64,000 bases of DNA from Mesorhizobium ciceri WSM4083 (GTDB lineage Bacteria; Pseudomonadota; Alphaproteobacteria; Rhizobiales; Rhizobiaceae), in NCBI RefSeq assembly GCF_000519305.1, contig NZ_JAFG01000004.1, forward strand, positions 248,001 through 312,000. Reading direction: 5' to 3'. Positions 15,897-24,843 of this stretch are shown in pieces; the stretch's first letter is position 1; every line of letters begins with the position of its first letter. Made by a program: the position numbers and the translations under genes. The notes under the pieces are model-generated. The model was not told the DNA's origin. It searched no databases and saw only the letters and a program-made list of their open reading frames with translations.

Positions 15897-17666
15897 TCAG
15901 GCTGATATCAGCGACTTGCCGGCGGCGGCGAGGCTTTCGGCGCCATCGATGACGCGCGCCCGCAAAGCGCCGACCTCGCCGAGGAGGTTTTCGGCGAAGA
16001 AACGGCACAGGGCGATGCGGCCCTGATCGGCCAAAGCACCCCGCGCCAGATAGGCGCCGCCGGCGGCAAGCGAGATCAGCCTGAGATAGGGCGTGGCACC
16101 CGCCAGCGCCTCGTCCTGCCGGCCTTCGGCCGCCAGTTTTTGCAGGAAGCGGGTCGCTTGCGTCAGATCGCCGAACGCTGCGTCGAGAGCGTCGGCGGTG
16201 CGGCCGAAACCCTGCACGTTCGAGGTCCGCACCGCTGCGGCCATATCAGCCAGTTCGGCGATGTAACCATGCACATGGTCGCCGCCGCCGAGCGGCAGCT
16301 TGCGCATCACCAGATCGATCGCCTGGATACCGTTGGTGCCCTCGTAGATCGGTGCGATGCGCGCATCACGATAGAAGGCGGCCGCTCCCGTCTCCTCGAT
16401 GAAACCCATGCCGCCATGCACCTGGACCCCGAGCGAGGCAACCTCGACGCCGATATCGGTCGAGAACGCCTTTGCCAGCGGCGTCAGCAGATTGGCGCGG
16501 TCGCGCCAGTGTGCCGCCTCGTCACCGGCGGAGACACGGGCCATGTCGATGGCGTGGGCACAGGAATAGCTGATGGCGCGTGCGGTTTGGGTCAACGCCT
16601 TCATGGTCAGCAGGTTACGCTGGACATCGGGGTGATGGACGATAGGCGCCATACCCGTGCCGGTGTAGCTCGCGGCCTTGCCCTGCCGGCGCTCATTGGC
16701 ATAGGCGATCGCCTTCTGCGTTGCGGCTTCCGCCACCGCCACCCCCTGCATGCCGACACAAAGCCGCGCATTGTTCATCATGGTGAACATGCAGGCGAGG
16801 CCCTTGTTCTCCTCGCCGATCAGCCAGCCGACGGCGCCGGGTTCGGCACCTTCAAAGCCGTCGCCGTAGATCATGGTGCAGGTCGGCGAGGCATGGATTC
16901 CAAGCTTGTGCTCCAGGCCGGAACAGAAGACGTCGTTGCGCGCGCCGAGCGCGCCATCGTCGCCAACCAGGAATTTCGGCACCAGGAACAGCGATATGCC
17001 GCGCGTGCCGGCCGGCGCATCGGGCAGCCGCGCCAGCACCAGATGGATGATGTTGTCGGTGAAATCGTGCTCGCCATAGGTGATGAAGATTTTCTGGCCG
17101 AAGATGCGGTAGCTGCCGTCGCCCGCCGGCTCGGCGCGGGCGCGCAAGGCGGCGAGGTCCGAGCCGGCTTGCGGCTCGGTCAGGTTCATCGTGCCCATCC
17201 ATTCGCCGGAGACGAGCTTTTCGAGATATTTCGCCTTGAGGTCTTCGGAGGCGTGTTTGTAGAGCGCCTCGACCGCGCCCATGGTCAGCGTCGGGCCGAT
17301 GCCGAAGGCCATGGCGGCGGAGTTCCACATTTCGAGCGCGGCGACGCCGAGCATGGTCGGCAGCGCCTGGCCGCCATGTTCCTCAGGCCCGGAGAGCGCG
17401 TTCCAGCCGCCATCGATCCAGCGGCGATAGAGTTCCTTCCAGCCGGGCGGCGTGGTGACGGCAGCGTCCTTCAGCACCGCACCTTGCCGATCGCCGATCG
17501 TGTAGAGCGGTGCGACCTCTTCAGTGGCGAAGCGGCCGGCCTCGCCAAGAACGGCATCGACCAGATCCTCACCGAGATCGCCGAACCTGCCGGCATCAAG
17601 CGCCGATTTCATGCCGGCCACGTGCTTGAGCGTGAAAGCGATATCCTCGACCGGTGCTCGATACAT
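15897..17666 (-). CDS. Acyl-CoA dehydrogenase, long DmdC-like type
   Basis: A 589-residue FAD-dependent acyl-CoA dehydrogenase, about 200 residues longer than classical ones, as in the DmdC/3-methylmercaptopropionyl-CoA dehydrogenase group with an extra C-terminal helical domain. Motifs include MNLTEPQAGSDLAALRARAE, GQKIFITYGEHD, HASPTCTMIYGD and the catalytic-glutamate segment RDARIAPIYEGTNGIQA. The ATG at 17666 has GGGAGGAG eight bases upstream; longer starts are unsupported. It reduces an electron-transfer flavoprotein while forming an enoyl-CoA, handed to the downstream hydratase. A LiuR-like palindrome lies about 90 bases upstream. It may serve fatty-acid or sulphur-compound catabolism; substrate not settled. 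Confidence 0.93.
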   Translation of the reverse strand: MYRAPVEDIAFTLKHVAGMKSALDAGRFGDLGEDLVDAVLGEAGRFATEEVAPLYTIGDRQGAVLKDAAVTTPPGWKELYRRWIDGGWNALSGPEEHGGQALPTMLGVAALEMWNSAAMAFGIGPTLTMGAVEALYKHASEDLKAKYLEKLVSGEWMGTMNLTEPQAGSDLAALRARAEPAGDGSYRIFGQKIFITYGEHDFTDNIIHLVLARLPDAPAGTRGISLFLVPKFLVGDDGALGARNDVFCSGLEHKLGIHASPTCTMIYGDGFEGAEPGAVGWLIGEENKGLACMFTMMNNARLCVGMQGVAVAEAATQKAIAYANERRQGKAASYTGTGMAPIVHHPDVQRNLLTMKALTQTARAISYSCAHAIDMARVSAGDEAAHWRDRANLLTPLAKAFSTDIGVEVASLGVQVHGGMGFIEETGAAAFYRDARIAPIYEGTNGIQAIDLVMRKLPLGGGDHVHGYIAELADMAAAVRTSNVQGFGRTADALDAAFGDLTQATRFLQKLAAEGRQDEALAGATPYLRLISLAAGGAYLARGALADQGRIALCRFFAENLLGEVGALRARVIDGAESLAAAGKSLISA

Positions 17667-17757
17667 GCCGCTTACTCCTCCCGATGCATCGGCCCTGCCA
17701 ACCCTAGAGCCAGCGCCATTGCAAAACCATCCGCTGTTTGAGCGGTCTCCCATCTTC

Positions 17758-17776
17758 TTTTTACGTAAACGTCAAA
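17758..17776. promoter_or_regulatory. Putative LiuR-like (MerR family) operator
   Basis: The run CTTTTTACGTAAACGTCAAA contains TTTACGTAAACGTCAA, close to the TTACGTnaACGTAA-type sites reported for LiuR regulators of branched-chain amino-acid and fatty-acid degradation. It lies 92-110 bases upstream of the acyl-CoA dehydrogenase start. No merR gene is in the window, so the assignment rests on the motif and the function of the neighbour. Confidence 0.5.
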
Positions 17777-17880
17777 TTTTGTCACGCTGATTTTGCAATC
17801 TCCGCGGCACGTATTAAATTCAATCGGCGCCAGATCAAGTCGACCGGCGATCGATTAAAACCACGCAACGGAATTATCCC

Positions 17881-18117
17881 ATGCTTGCAAGACCGGACGC
17901 CTATCGCTGCATCGAATGCGGCCTGCCCTATCGAGCGGAGGGGTTCTGCTATCATGGAGGCCAGTTGGAACACGGTGCCGCCTACTGGTCGGATCGCGGC
18001 ATTTTGTGCTCGCCGCAATGCTCGCTCGCTCACCACCGCAAACGCGCCGCCGAAGGCACGCTGCGGCAAGAGCCGGCGCCGGACCCGTTTGAAGTTCAGC
18101 CATTCAACCGGCGTTGA
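17881..18117 (+). CDS. Small Cys-rich (zinc-ribbon-like) hypothetical protein
   Basis: A 78-residue protein with two cysteine pairs, CIEC at residues 10-13 and CSPQC near 43-47, plus a lone Cys23 and several histidines. Such spacing suggests a small zinc-binding domain. There is no signal peptide. The ribosome site is poor (ACGGAA), so the start could differ. It is followed after 23 bases by the small DUF1778-like ORF on the same strand. I do not recognise a named family. Confidence 0.6.
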   Translation: MLARPDAYRCIECGLPYRAEGFCYHGGQLEHGAAYWSDRGILCSPQCSLAHHRKRAAEGTLRQEPAPDPFEVQPFNRR

Positions 18118-18140
18118 ACGCTCGACCAAAGGTGACCATA

Positions 18141-18332
18141 ATGCCAAACGAACAGACCGGTATTGCTCACACCGAAGCGGCGCAGCCCTCCATTGACCAG
18201 GCCGCCGTCATCCGCCTTTCAATCGAGGATCAGATCGCCTTGGTGGCAGCGATTTTGAATCCGCCGGAACCGAATGAAGCGCTACGCAGAGCCGCGAACG
18301 CTTACAAACGGCTTGTCGCTGAATCCCGGTAA
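18141..18332 (+). CDS. Small protein resembling the C-terminal part of DUF1778 antitoxins
   Basis: A 63-residue protein. Its second half, DQIALVAAILNPPEPNEALRRAANAYK, matches the characteristic C-terminal tail of DUF1778 (TacA-type) antitoxins, the part that normally wraps a GNAT toxin. The usual N-terminal ribbon-helix-helix is replaced by an unrelated 30-residue segment, and the protein is about a third shorter than usual. AAAGGTGACC precedes the ATG. No GNAT toxin gene is adjacent. It may be a remnant or an unrelated small protein; I am only moderately sure it is DUF1778. Confidence 0.55.
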   Translation: MPNEQTGIAHTEAAQPSIDQAAVIRLSIEDQIALVAAILNPPEPNEALRRAANAYKRLVAESR

Positions 18333-18446
18333 ATATCACCCTGATCGTCGATCCGCCAAAGACCACCTCAGCCGTGTCTCCCGCCGAAGCAAATCCTTAA
18401 CCATGACGGTTCAGCATCTGCCTTTGATCAACGGGGATTCCCTGTT

Positions 18447-19613
18447 TTGAAAACACTGGCGCGCCTTCTTCGCCGCACAGCGCTCCTCGCTCTTGCGGCG
18501 ACGATGGCGCTTTCGACGGCGGCAACGGCCTCGGATTTTTCCGAGCCGTGGATGAACGCCGACCGCGCTCTGGTCGTCGATGCCTACGAATACAATTCCA
18601 TCGACTGGGCCCAGCTCGCCACCGACAAGCGGGTCGTCGGCTTCATCAACAAGGCCTCCGACGGCATGCCGCCCCCCTATTTCTGCCTGGGGAACGACAT
18701 TGAGGTGAAGCTTTGCAAGGCGCTGTGGAAACGTCATGCGGTGACACGCGAACTGTTCCAGACGCGCCGGGTGGTGGCCAAGGCACTCGGCCTGAAATGG
18801 GGCGCCTATCACCTTGCCCGCCCCGGCAATCCGGTCGAGCAGGCCAACAATTTCCTCGATTTCGCCGAGCCCGCACCAGACGATCTCATGGCTCTCGACA
18901 TCGAGGGCAATGATCCCTCGCAATGGATGTCGCTCGACGATGCCGAGGAGTTCGTGCGCCAGGTGCATCGGCGCATCGGCCGTTTCCCGGTGCTGTACAC
19001 CAACGGCAAGACCGCCCAGTACATTGCCGACAACAGCTACCGATACCGGCTGCTGTCGCGGCTGCCGCTCTGGTATGCGCGCTACACCAACGACATCGAC
19101 GTGCATTTTCCGATGGGCAACTGGCAAGGCTACGCACTGTGGCAGTTTTCGGCGCAAGCCAATTGCGGCCGTTTCCGCTGCCCTTACAGGGTTGCCGGCA
19201 CGCCCAACGACATAGACGTGAATGTCGCGCCGACAGACGCCGCCACGCTGCGCGCGCAATGGCCGTTCGGTGGGCTTATCGACGTGCCGCCGGACTATCT
19301 CGCCTCAATACCGCTACCGGTTTCACGCGAGGCCGGCCTCGCCGGCAATGTCACCATCACCTATGCGTCGGTGGCCGCGCCGCCGACTTTCGAGGACATG
19401 GTCGCAGCGTTGGGCACACGCTGGTCCCGTTTCCGCGACGGCTTCCGCATGCCGGTCGTGAAGACGGTGCCCCGGAGACCGAGTTTCGGCATTGTACAAT
19501 ATGTCGCCTGGAAGCGGACCGAGCGGCGTTCCCCCGCACAACTCGACGCTGCGTTTGCCGCTGCCGATCCGCTCAGCACCGCGTCCACCGAACTCGATCG
19601 CGGCCAGCGGTAA
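18447..19613 (+). CDS. Secreted glycoside hydrolase family 25 muramidase
   Basis: A 388-residue lysozyme-type enzyme. A signal peptide covers residues 1-28 (LLALAATMALSTAATA). The GH25 barrel spans about 40-250, with the active-site acids D45 (VVDAYEYN), D151 and E153 (ALDIEGN), and a downstream LWQFSAQANCG stretch. A 110-residue C-terminal region of unknown type follows. It should cleave the glycan strands of peptidoglycan in the periplasm, for remodelling or competition. The start is TTG with GGGG about ten bases ahead. It is convergent with purD, 13 bases away. No immunity or secretion genes are adjacent. Confidence 0.88.
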   Translation: MKTLARLLRRTALLALAATMALSTAATASDFSEPWMNADRALVVDAYEYNSIDWAQLATDKRVVGFINKASDGMPPPYFCLGNDIEVKLCKALWKRHAVTRELFQTRRVVAKALGLKWGAYHLARPGNPVEQANNFLDFAEPAPDDLMALDIEGNDPSQWMSLDDAEEFVRQVHRRIGRFPVLYTNGKTAQYIADNSYRYRLLSRLPLWYARYTNDIDVHFPMGNWQGYALWQFSAQANCGRFRCPYRVAGTPNDIDVNVAPTDAATLRAQWPFGGLIDVPPDYLASIPLPVSREAGLAGNVTITYASVAAPPTFEDMVAALGTRWSRFRDGFRMPVVKTVPRRPSFGIVQYVAWKRTERRSPAQLDAAFAAADPLSTASTELDRGQR

Positions 19614-19626
19614 GCCAACGCGGACT

Positions 19627-20904
19627 TCAGTTTCCCTGTTCGCGCGCCACCGCCTGCCAGCCGATATCGCGGCGGCAGAACCCGTCCGGCCAATCGATGC
19701 GGTCAAGCGCGGCATAGGCTCGTCTCTGTGCCTCGCCGACCGTGGCGCCTGATGCCGTGACGTTGAGGACGCGGCCGCCATTGGCAACCAGCGCGCCGCC
19801 ATTGATGGCGGTGCCGGCGTGGAAGATCTGGACGCCGTCGCTCGCCGCGTCTTCTACGCCGCGGATGACCGAGCCTTTCTCCGGCGTGCCGGGATAGCCT
19901 CTCGCCGCCATAACCACGGTCAAGGCCGCCTCGTCGCGCCAGCGCACCGAAGTATGCGCAAGCTGGCCGTCGGTCGCCGCGTTGAGCAGGACCAGAAGAT
20001 CATCCTTTAGCCGCATCATCAGCACCTGGCATTCCGGATCGCCGAAGCGGGTGTTGTATTCGATCAGCCTCGGTCCCTTGTCGGTGATCATCAGCCCGGC
20101 AAACAGCACGCCGGAGAACGGCGCGCCCAGTTCGGCCATACCGCGCATGGTCGGCTCGATGATCTCGCGCATGGTGCGCTCGACCAGTTCCGGCGTCATA
20201 ACCGGTGCCGGCGAATAGGCGCCCATGCCGCCGGTGTTCGGACCGGTGTCGCCGTCGCCGACGCGCTTGTGATCCTGCGCGGTGCCGAAGGGCAGTGCGG
20301 TGGTACCGTCGCAGAGGCAGAAGAAGCTCGCCTCCTCGCCGGTCATGAATTCCTCGACCACAACTTCCGCGCCGGCGGCGCCGAAGGAACCATCGAAGCA
20401 GGCATCGAGGGCTGCCTGTGCTTCACTGAGCGTCATGGCGACGGTGACGCCCTTGCCGGCAGCGAGCCCGTCGGCCTTGATGACGATCGGTGCGCCCGCC
20501 TTTTCGATATAGGCCTTGGCCGAGGCCAAGTCACTAAAACGGCCATAGGCGGCGGTCGGGATGTCGTAGCGGGCGCAGAGGTCCTTGGTGAAACCTTTCG
20601 ACCCTTCCAGCTGTGCGGCAGCCTTGGAGGGTCCGAAGACGCGAATGCCTTGCGCGCGCAGATCGTCGGCAATGCCAGCGACCAGCGGCCCCTCCGGCCC
20701 AACCACGACGAGGTCTATTTTTTTGTCCTTGCAGAATGCGGCGACTGCGGCGTGATCGGCGATGTCGAGCTTGACCAGGTCGGCCTCGCCGCCGATGCCC
20801 GGATTACCGGGAGCCGCATAGAGCCTCGTCAGCAGCGGCGACGCGGCGATTTTCCAGGCGAGCGCATGTTCGCGGCCGCCGGAGCCGAGAAGAAGAACGT
20901 TCAT
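19627..20904 (-). CDS. purD: Phosphoribosylamine-glycine ligase (GARS)
   Basis: A 425-residue ATP-grasp ligase that joins glycine to phosphoribosylamine in purine synthesis. The N-terminal [18 protein letters not shown], the ATP-grasp core ([32 protein letters not shown]) and [14 protein letters not shown] are diagnostic. The ATG at 20904 is chosen with AGAGG five bases upstream rather than the GTG two codons earlier. It is transcribed alone on the minus strand, convergent with the muramidase gene. Confidence 0.97.
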   Translation of the reverse strand: MNVLLLGSGGREHALAWKIAASPLLTRLYAAPGNPGIGGEADLVKLDIADHAAVAAFCKDKKIDLVVVGPEGPLVAGIADDLRAQGIRVFGPSKAAAQLEGSKGFTKDLCARYDIPTAAYGRFSDLASAKAYIEKAGAPIVIKADGLAAGKGVTVAMTLSEAQAALDACFDGSFGAAGAEVVVEEFMTGEEASFFCLCDGTTALPFGTAQDHKRVGDGDTGPNTGGMGAYSPAPVMTPELVERTMREIIEPTMRGMAELGAPFSGVLFAGLMITDKGPRLIEYNTRFGDPECQVLMMRLKDDLLVLLNAATDGQLAHTSVRWRDEAALTVVMAARGYPGTPEKGSVIRGVEDAASDGVQIFHAGTAINGGALVANGGRVLNVTASGATVGEAQRRAYAALDRIDWPDGFCRRDIGWQAVAREQGN

Positions 20905-21018
20905 GGCCACCTCTTGATGCCGACTATCCCTTGGAGCACCCGCTATTGCTCTCTGGGCGACGGGTCAAGGCATCAGGGCGCATTGATGGGAATTGCGCAC
21001 GGGAACGTTACCCCGGCC

Positions 21019-21051
21019 GAATATGGGCGCCGAATTGCGGCGCCCATATTC
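21019..21051. terminator. Perfect 14-bp hairpin after the PhyH gene
   Basis: GAATATGGGCGCCG (21019-21032) and CGGCGCCCATATTC (21038-21051) are exact reverse complements around the five-base loop AATTG. It lies nine bases past the stop codon of the PhyH gene and within the purD upstream region. There is no U-run on either side, so it may protect mRNA 3' ends or stall polymerase rather than act as a classical terminator. Confidence 0.65.
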
Positions 21052-21060
21052 TGGCCCGCC

Positions 21061-21867
21061 TCAGCCCTGGTAGACCACCGGAAACCAGTCCTCGCGCAGC
21101 CTCTCGCCCGGTTGCATGCCGTGGCCGTGATAGGGCGGCGAGGTGCGCCCCGGGCGCTCGACATAGCGCGCATCGTCACCGACCCAGCGCAGCGACAGCG
21201 CCCGGCGCCGCGCCGCGGTCAGGTTGCCACGCGCGCCATGCGCGGTCCTGAAGTCGAACAGAATGGCGTCGCCCGGCTCCATTTCCCAATCGAGCACCTT
21301 CATCGACGGATCCTTGTCGGGATCGGGCACCGGCAGATAGTCGCCCTCGCCAGCATAGAAATTGCTGTCGTCGAGCCAGCGCACCGGCAGGATCATCTTG
21401 TCCCATTTGTGCGAGCCGGCGATCAGGCGCAGCGTCGCCTCCTTCACCGGATCGATGGGTATCCAGAAGCTCACCGTCTGCCGGCCATCGACGAAATAGT
21501 AGGGAATGTCCTGATGCCAGGGCGTCGGCTTTTGCGTGCCGGGTTCCTTGACCAACACATGATCGTGGAAGAACTGCGCGGTGCGCGACTGCATCACCGC
21601 CGCCGCTAGTTCGGCGGCGGGTGAGTCCCGCACCAGGCTGACGAACTCGGGGATGCGCTCCCAGTTGCAGTAGTCATCGAAGAAACTGCCGCGGCCGTTG
21701 GCGATGTCGGATGCGGTGGCGCTGCGGTTCTGCATGTTGCGCTCGATGCCGGCGGCAATCGTGTCGACCCAGCCCTTGAAGGCACCGCGAATGCACACCG
21801 CACCGTCACGCTGATAGTCGGCAATCGTCTTTGCATCGATGGTCTGGGCGTCGGTTGCGGAAGCCAT
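21061..21867 (-). CDS. Phytanoyl-CoA dioxygenase (PhyH) family protein
   Basis: A 268-residue Fe(II)/2-oxoglutarate oxygenase. The iron triad is H118 and D120 in WHQD and H210 in TAHGARGN; R221 or a neighbour should hold 2-oxoglutarate. The middle region RLIAGSHKW is typical of PhyH and ectoine-hydroxylase relatives. It hydroxylates an unidentified small substrate in the cytoplasm. The gene is divergent from a LysR regulator with 89 bases between starts, the usual arrangement for LysR control of a catabolic enzyme. An ectABC context is absent, so an ectoine role is not supported. Confidence 0.88.
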   Translation of the reverse strand: MASATDAQTIDAKTIADYQRDGAVCIRGAFKGWVDTIAAGIERNMQNRSATASDIANGRGSFFDDYCNWERIPEFVSLVRDSPAAELAAAVMQSRTAQFFHDHVLVKEPGTQKPTPWHQDIPYYFVDGRQTVSFWIPIDPVKEATLRLIAGSHKWDKMILPVRWLDDSNFYAGEGDYLPVPDPDKDPSMKVLDWEMEPGDAILFDFRTAHGARGNLTAARRRALSLRWVGDDARYVERPGRTSPPYHGHGMQPGERLREDWFPVVYQG

Positions 21868-21956
21868 GGCGTTCTCCTCTTGGAATGAACCGACTATCGC
21901 AACCCTCTTTCATTCAGTAAAATAATAACTTTCCATTTGATACATAGGATATCCCT

Positions 21957-22868
21957 ATGAATGTGACCCTCACCCAATTGCGCTATCTGGTTGCCGTGGC
22001 GCGTCACGGTAGCGTCACCGGCGCGGCAAAGATGCTGAACGTCTCTCAGCCGTCGATTTCGGTGGCGATCGACGCGGTCGAAAAGAATTTTGGCCAGAAG
22101 CTGTTCGTCCGCCAGCGGGGAAGCGGCGTGTCGCCGACATCGTTCGGCCGTGCCGTCGTGGCCAAGGCAAGGCAGGTTCTCACCGAAACGGACGAACTCG
22201 TCGGCCTGGGTTCAAGCAAATCGGCTGTCAGCGGTGAGTTGGTGCTGGGATGCTTCGAGGATCTCGCGCCTTTCTTCGCGCCGGCTTTGATCCGCGCCTT
22301 CTCCGAACGCTATCCGGCCGTCAAAATCGTCGTTCGCGACGAGACGTTCGAGACGCTGGGTCGACGGCTGGGCGATGCGGCCATCGATCTCGGCCTGACT
22401 TATGATCTCAGCCTGCCGACGCATTTCGCCCGCATCCTGCTGCGCGAGCTTCGCCCGCACGCGCTGTTGCCGGCGGGCCATGCGCTGGCGGACCGGCCAA
22501 CGGTCAGCCTTGCCGATCTGGCCGCCTATCCGCTGATCACGACGGACCAGCCGCACAGCTGGCAGCACATGCTCGACCTGTTCCGCAGCCGCGGCCTTTC
22601 GCCGGTGGCCGATACAACGACAAGCTCGTTCGAACTGCAGCGGAGCATGGTCGCCAACGGCTTCGGCGTCGCGGTCAGCTACACCCGCCCGCACGGCGAC
22701 CGCAGCTATGACGGGCTGCCGCTCATCTGCAAGCCGCTGTCCGATCCGCTGCCCATGCAGCGGATCCTGTTGACCTATGACACGCATCAGCGTGTGTCGA
22801 ATGCAGCGCTGGCCTTCGTCGAGGTGGCCAAGGACTGGTTCGCCACCCGCGACATCTTTGCCTCGTGA
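21957..22868 (+). CDS. LysR family transcriptional regulator
   Basis: A 303-residue LysR protein. The winged helix-turn-helix is at residues 1-65 (LTQLRYLVAVARHGSVTGAA, then KMLNVSQPSISVAIDAVEKN), followed by the effector domain with LPAGHALADRPTVSLADLA and the SFELQRSMVANGFGVAVSY block. It is divergent from the PhyH-type oxygenase gene and most likely activates it in response to that pathway's substrate. The 89-base gap is AT-rich (AGTAAAATAATAACTTTCC), consistent with a LysR-controlled promoter. Confidence 0.92.
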   Translation: MNVTLTQLRYLVAVARHGSVTGAAKMLNVSQPSISVAIDAVEKNFGQKLFVRQRGSGVSPTSFGRAVVAKARQVLTETDELVGLGSSKSAVSGELVLGCFEDLAPFFAPALIRAFSERYPAVKIVVRDETFETLGRRLGDAAIDLGLTYDLSLPTHFARILLRELRPHALLPAGHALADRPTVSLADLAAYPLITTDQPHSWQHMLDLFRSRGLSPVADTTTSSFELQRSMVANGFGVAVSYTRPHGDRSYDGLPLICKPLSDPLPMQRILLTYDTHQRVSNAALAFVEVAKDWFATRDIFAS

Positions 22869-22930
22869 AAGGCTGACGGGCGCTGCGTCTCCGCTTGCCG
22901 CTTGACGGTTTCTGCCGCTGCTGCCACTCC

Positions 22931-23920
22931 ATGGGCATGGAAAACATCCAGTCGAAAGCGGCCCAGGGCCGTGTCGCCGATGCGCCGAACGGCCATTGGG
23001 TCTACCGCGTGCTGCCGCGCTCGATTTGGCCCTATGCGCAGCTTGCGCGGTGGGACAGGCCGATCGGCTGGCAGCTGCTGCTGTGGCCGTGCTGGTGGTC
23101 GGCAGCCTTGGCGGCAAGCGCCTATCCGCGTCCGGGCGACCCGCTGCTCTCACTGCTGCCGGCACCAGTGTATCTCGTGCTTTTCCTGGTCGGGGCCATC
23201 GCCATGCGCGGCGCCGGCTGCACCTACAACGACCTCGTCGACGAGGACATCGACAGCCAGGTGGAGCGCACGCGCTCGCGACCGCTGCCGTCGGGCAAGG
23301 CGACGCGCCGGCGGGCGTGGCTGTTTCTCGTTCTGCAGGCCCTGGTCGGCCTCGTCGTGCTCATCCAGTTCAACAGCTTTGCCGTCCTGCTCGGCATCTG
23401 CTCACTGGCGGTCATCGCCATCTATCCATTCATGAAGCGGATAACCAACTGGCCGCAACTGGTGCTTGGCCTTGCCTTTTCCTGGGGCGCGCTTATGGGA
23501 TGGGCGGTCGAGTTCGGCGATCTCGATGGGCCTGCCGTCATGCTCTACATCGGCTCGATCCTGTGGGTGATCGGCTACGACACGATCTACGCGCATCAGG
23601 ACAAGGAAGATGACGCCATTGTCGGCGTGCGCTCGACGGCACGCCTGTTCGGCGACAACACCAAGGCGTGGCTGGCCGGACTTTATGGCGGCGCACTGAT
23701 CTGTTTTGCGATCGCCTTCGCGTCGGCGCAGGCGCCGGTGGTGGCGCTGGCCGGACTGATCGCCGCCGGCGCCCATATGGCCCGGCAGATCGCGGTTCTG
23801 GATATCGACAATCCGGACCAATGCCTGCGGCTGTTCAGGTCGAACAACCAGGTCGGCTGGCTGATCTTTCTCGGCCTGATCGGCGGCGCTGTGTGGGTGG
23901 CGCTGAAGCCGCTGGTTTAG
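22931..23920 (+). CDS. ubiA: 4-hydroxybenzoate polyprenyltransferase
   Basis: An inner-membrane prenyltransferase of about 329 residues that attaches the polyprenyl tail to 4-hydroxybenzoate in ubiquinone synthesis. The two aspartate motifs are visible, NDLVDEDIDSQVERTRSRPL and YAHQDKEDD, with about eight hydrophobic spans and the common WDRPIGWQLLLWPCWWS start. ATG codons at 22931 and 22937 are both possible; neither has a strong ribosome site. It lies 62 bases after the LysR gene on the same strand. An inverted repeat element begins 11 bases after its stop. The polyprenyl diphosphate donor would come from IspB (37380-38396). Confidence 0.95.
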   Translation: MGMENIQSKAAQGRVADAPNGHWVYRVLPRSIWPYAQLARWDRPIGWQLLLWPCWWSAALAASAYPRPGDPLLSLLPAPVYLVLFLVGAIAMRGAGCTYNDLVDEDIDSQVERTRSRPLPSGKATRRRAWLFLVLQALVGLVVLIQFNSFAVLLGICSLAVIAIYPFMKRITNWPQLVLGLAFSWGALMGWAVEFGDLDGPAVMLYIGSILWVIGYDTIYAHQDKEDDAIVGVRSTARLFGDNTKAWLAGLYGGALICFAIAFASAQAPVVALAGLIAAGAHMARQIAVLDIDNPDQCLRLFRSNNQVGWLIFLGLIGGAVWVALKPLV

Positions 23921-23931
23921 CGGGCTTTTTC

Positions 23932-24077
23932 CCTTCTCCCCTTGTGGGAGAAGGTGGATTGGCGCGCAGCGCCAAGACGGTTGAGGGGTGTTGGACGGAG
24001 TACCGTCAGTGCCAAGCTGGAACACCCCTCATCCGACCGAGCTTCGCTCGGCCACCTTCTCCCACAGGGGGAGAAGG
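23932..24077. repeat. Palindromic repeat element (CCTTCTCCCC family)
   Basis: Outer arms CCTTCTCCCCTTGTGGGAGAAGG... (23932-23957) and its near reverse complement (24052-24077) match over 26 bases with one mismatch, and each arm is itself a small palindrome. Inner arms GAGGGGTGTT/AACACCCCTC add a second stem. The 146-bp element fills the gap between convergent ubiA and DUF6101. No open frame is present. This type is frequent in rhizobial genomes and probably MITE- or REP-like. Confidence 0.8.
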
Positions 24078-24090
24078 AAGATCCATCATC

Positions 24091-24657
24091 CTAATCCCTC
24101 GAAATGATCTCCTGGCCGTCGATGACCAGCCTGAGACCGAGGGCGCCAGCCCTGCGGCGAGCGAGGAAACGCGGGCGGCGCGTGTTCGAAATCCGCCCCT
24201 TGCGCCGATCCTGCGGCGGCAGCGTCTTGATGGCCGCGCCGAGCGATTCTTCCAGAGTGCGGGCAACGCCGTCCGATTCGATCAGCAGCATCGGCAGACG
24301 GTAAGCGTCGGCCCAGGCGCGCCAGTCGGCTGCGACATCGTCGAGATCGTCGGCCACCAGCAGCGGCACCGACAGCATCGGGTCGTTGTGCAGGAGTTCC
24401 AGGGTCACCGTGACATTGCCGTCCGGATCCTCCATGGCGCGGGCGGCAACGCCGCGGAACGCATTGGCGGGCAGAACGATGATCGCGGGCAGGCCGCTCA
24501 TCTCGAGCAAGCGGCGGATCACGGCGCCGCGCTGGTCGATGGTGAAGGTTACATCGCCGTAGTCGTCGCGAGTCGCGTAGCTCACCACTTGCGGCAGGCG
24601 GAATGGGTCGAGACGCATGTTGCGTCCCGCCCAGACTGGCTTCAGTCCGGTGTTCAT
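24091..24657 (-). CDS. DUF6101 family protein
   Basis: A 188-residue cytoplasmic protein that I recognise as the DUF6101 group of Hyphomicrobiales: MRLDPFRLPQVVSYATRDDY near the start, TFTIDQRGAVIRR, and FRGVAARAMEDPDG in the middle. The C-terminal third is basic (RRKGRISNTRRPRFLARRRA) and could bind nucleic acid. No enzymatic motif was found. It is a single gene, convergent with ubiA. Its 5' region holds a GC-rich inverted repeat (GAGAGCCGG/CCGGTTCTC, about 24684-24702) of unknown role. Confidence 0.72.
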   Translation of the reverse strand: MNTGLKPVWAGRNMRLDPFRLPQVVSYATRDDYGDVTFTIDQRGAVIRRLLEMSGLPAIIVLPANAFRGVAARAMEDPDGNVTVTLELLHNDPMLSVPLLVADDLDDVAADWRAWADAYRLPMLLIESDGVARTLEESLGAAIKTLPPQDRRKGRISNTRRPRFLARRRAGALGLRLVIDGQEIISRD

Positions 24658-24843
24658 AGAGTGGCCTTCCTGTCTGTCTCCTGAGAGCCGGTGTCCGGTT
24701 CTCTCCGGGCCGGTTTTTCCAGCCTCGTTTGTATGGAGACAGTAGCGCGGGCTCCTTACCGCCCCGCTTAAGAAAGTCGGTTAAATTTTGCTGATCTCAG
24801 GGATGGTTATCGGAATCCCACCAGCCACAAGATGTCGAAAGGA

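Noticed and set aside
16140..17741. 533-residue plus-strand frame antisense to acyl-CoA dehydrogenase
   Set aside because: Same explanation; the minus-strand gene has FAD and active-site motifs and a good start.
17782..18147. 121-residue minus-strand frame
   Set aside because: It is opposite the Cys-rich ORF at 17881-18117 and lacks a supported start or recognisable domain.
21061..21867. Ectoine hydroxylase (EctD) for the PhyH gene
   Set aside because: No ectABC or osmotic genes near, and the motifs fit the broad PhyH family rather than EctD specifically.
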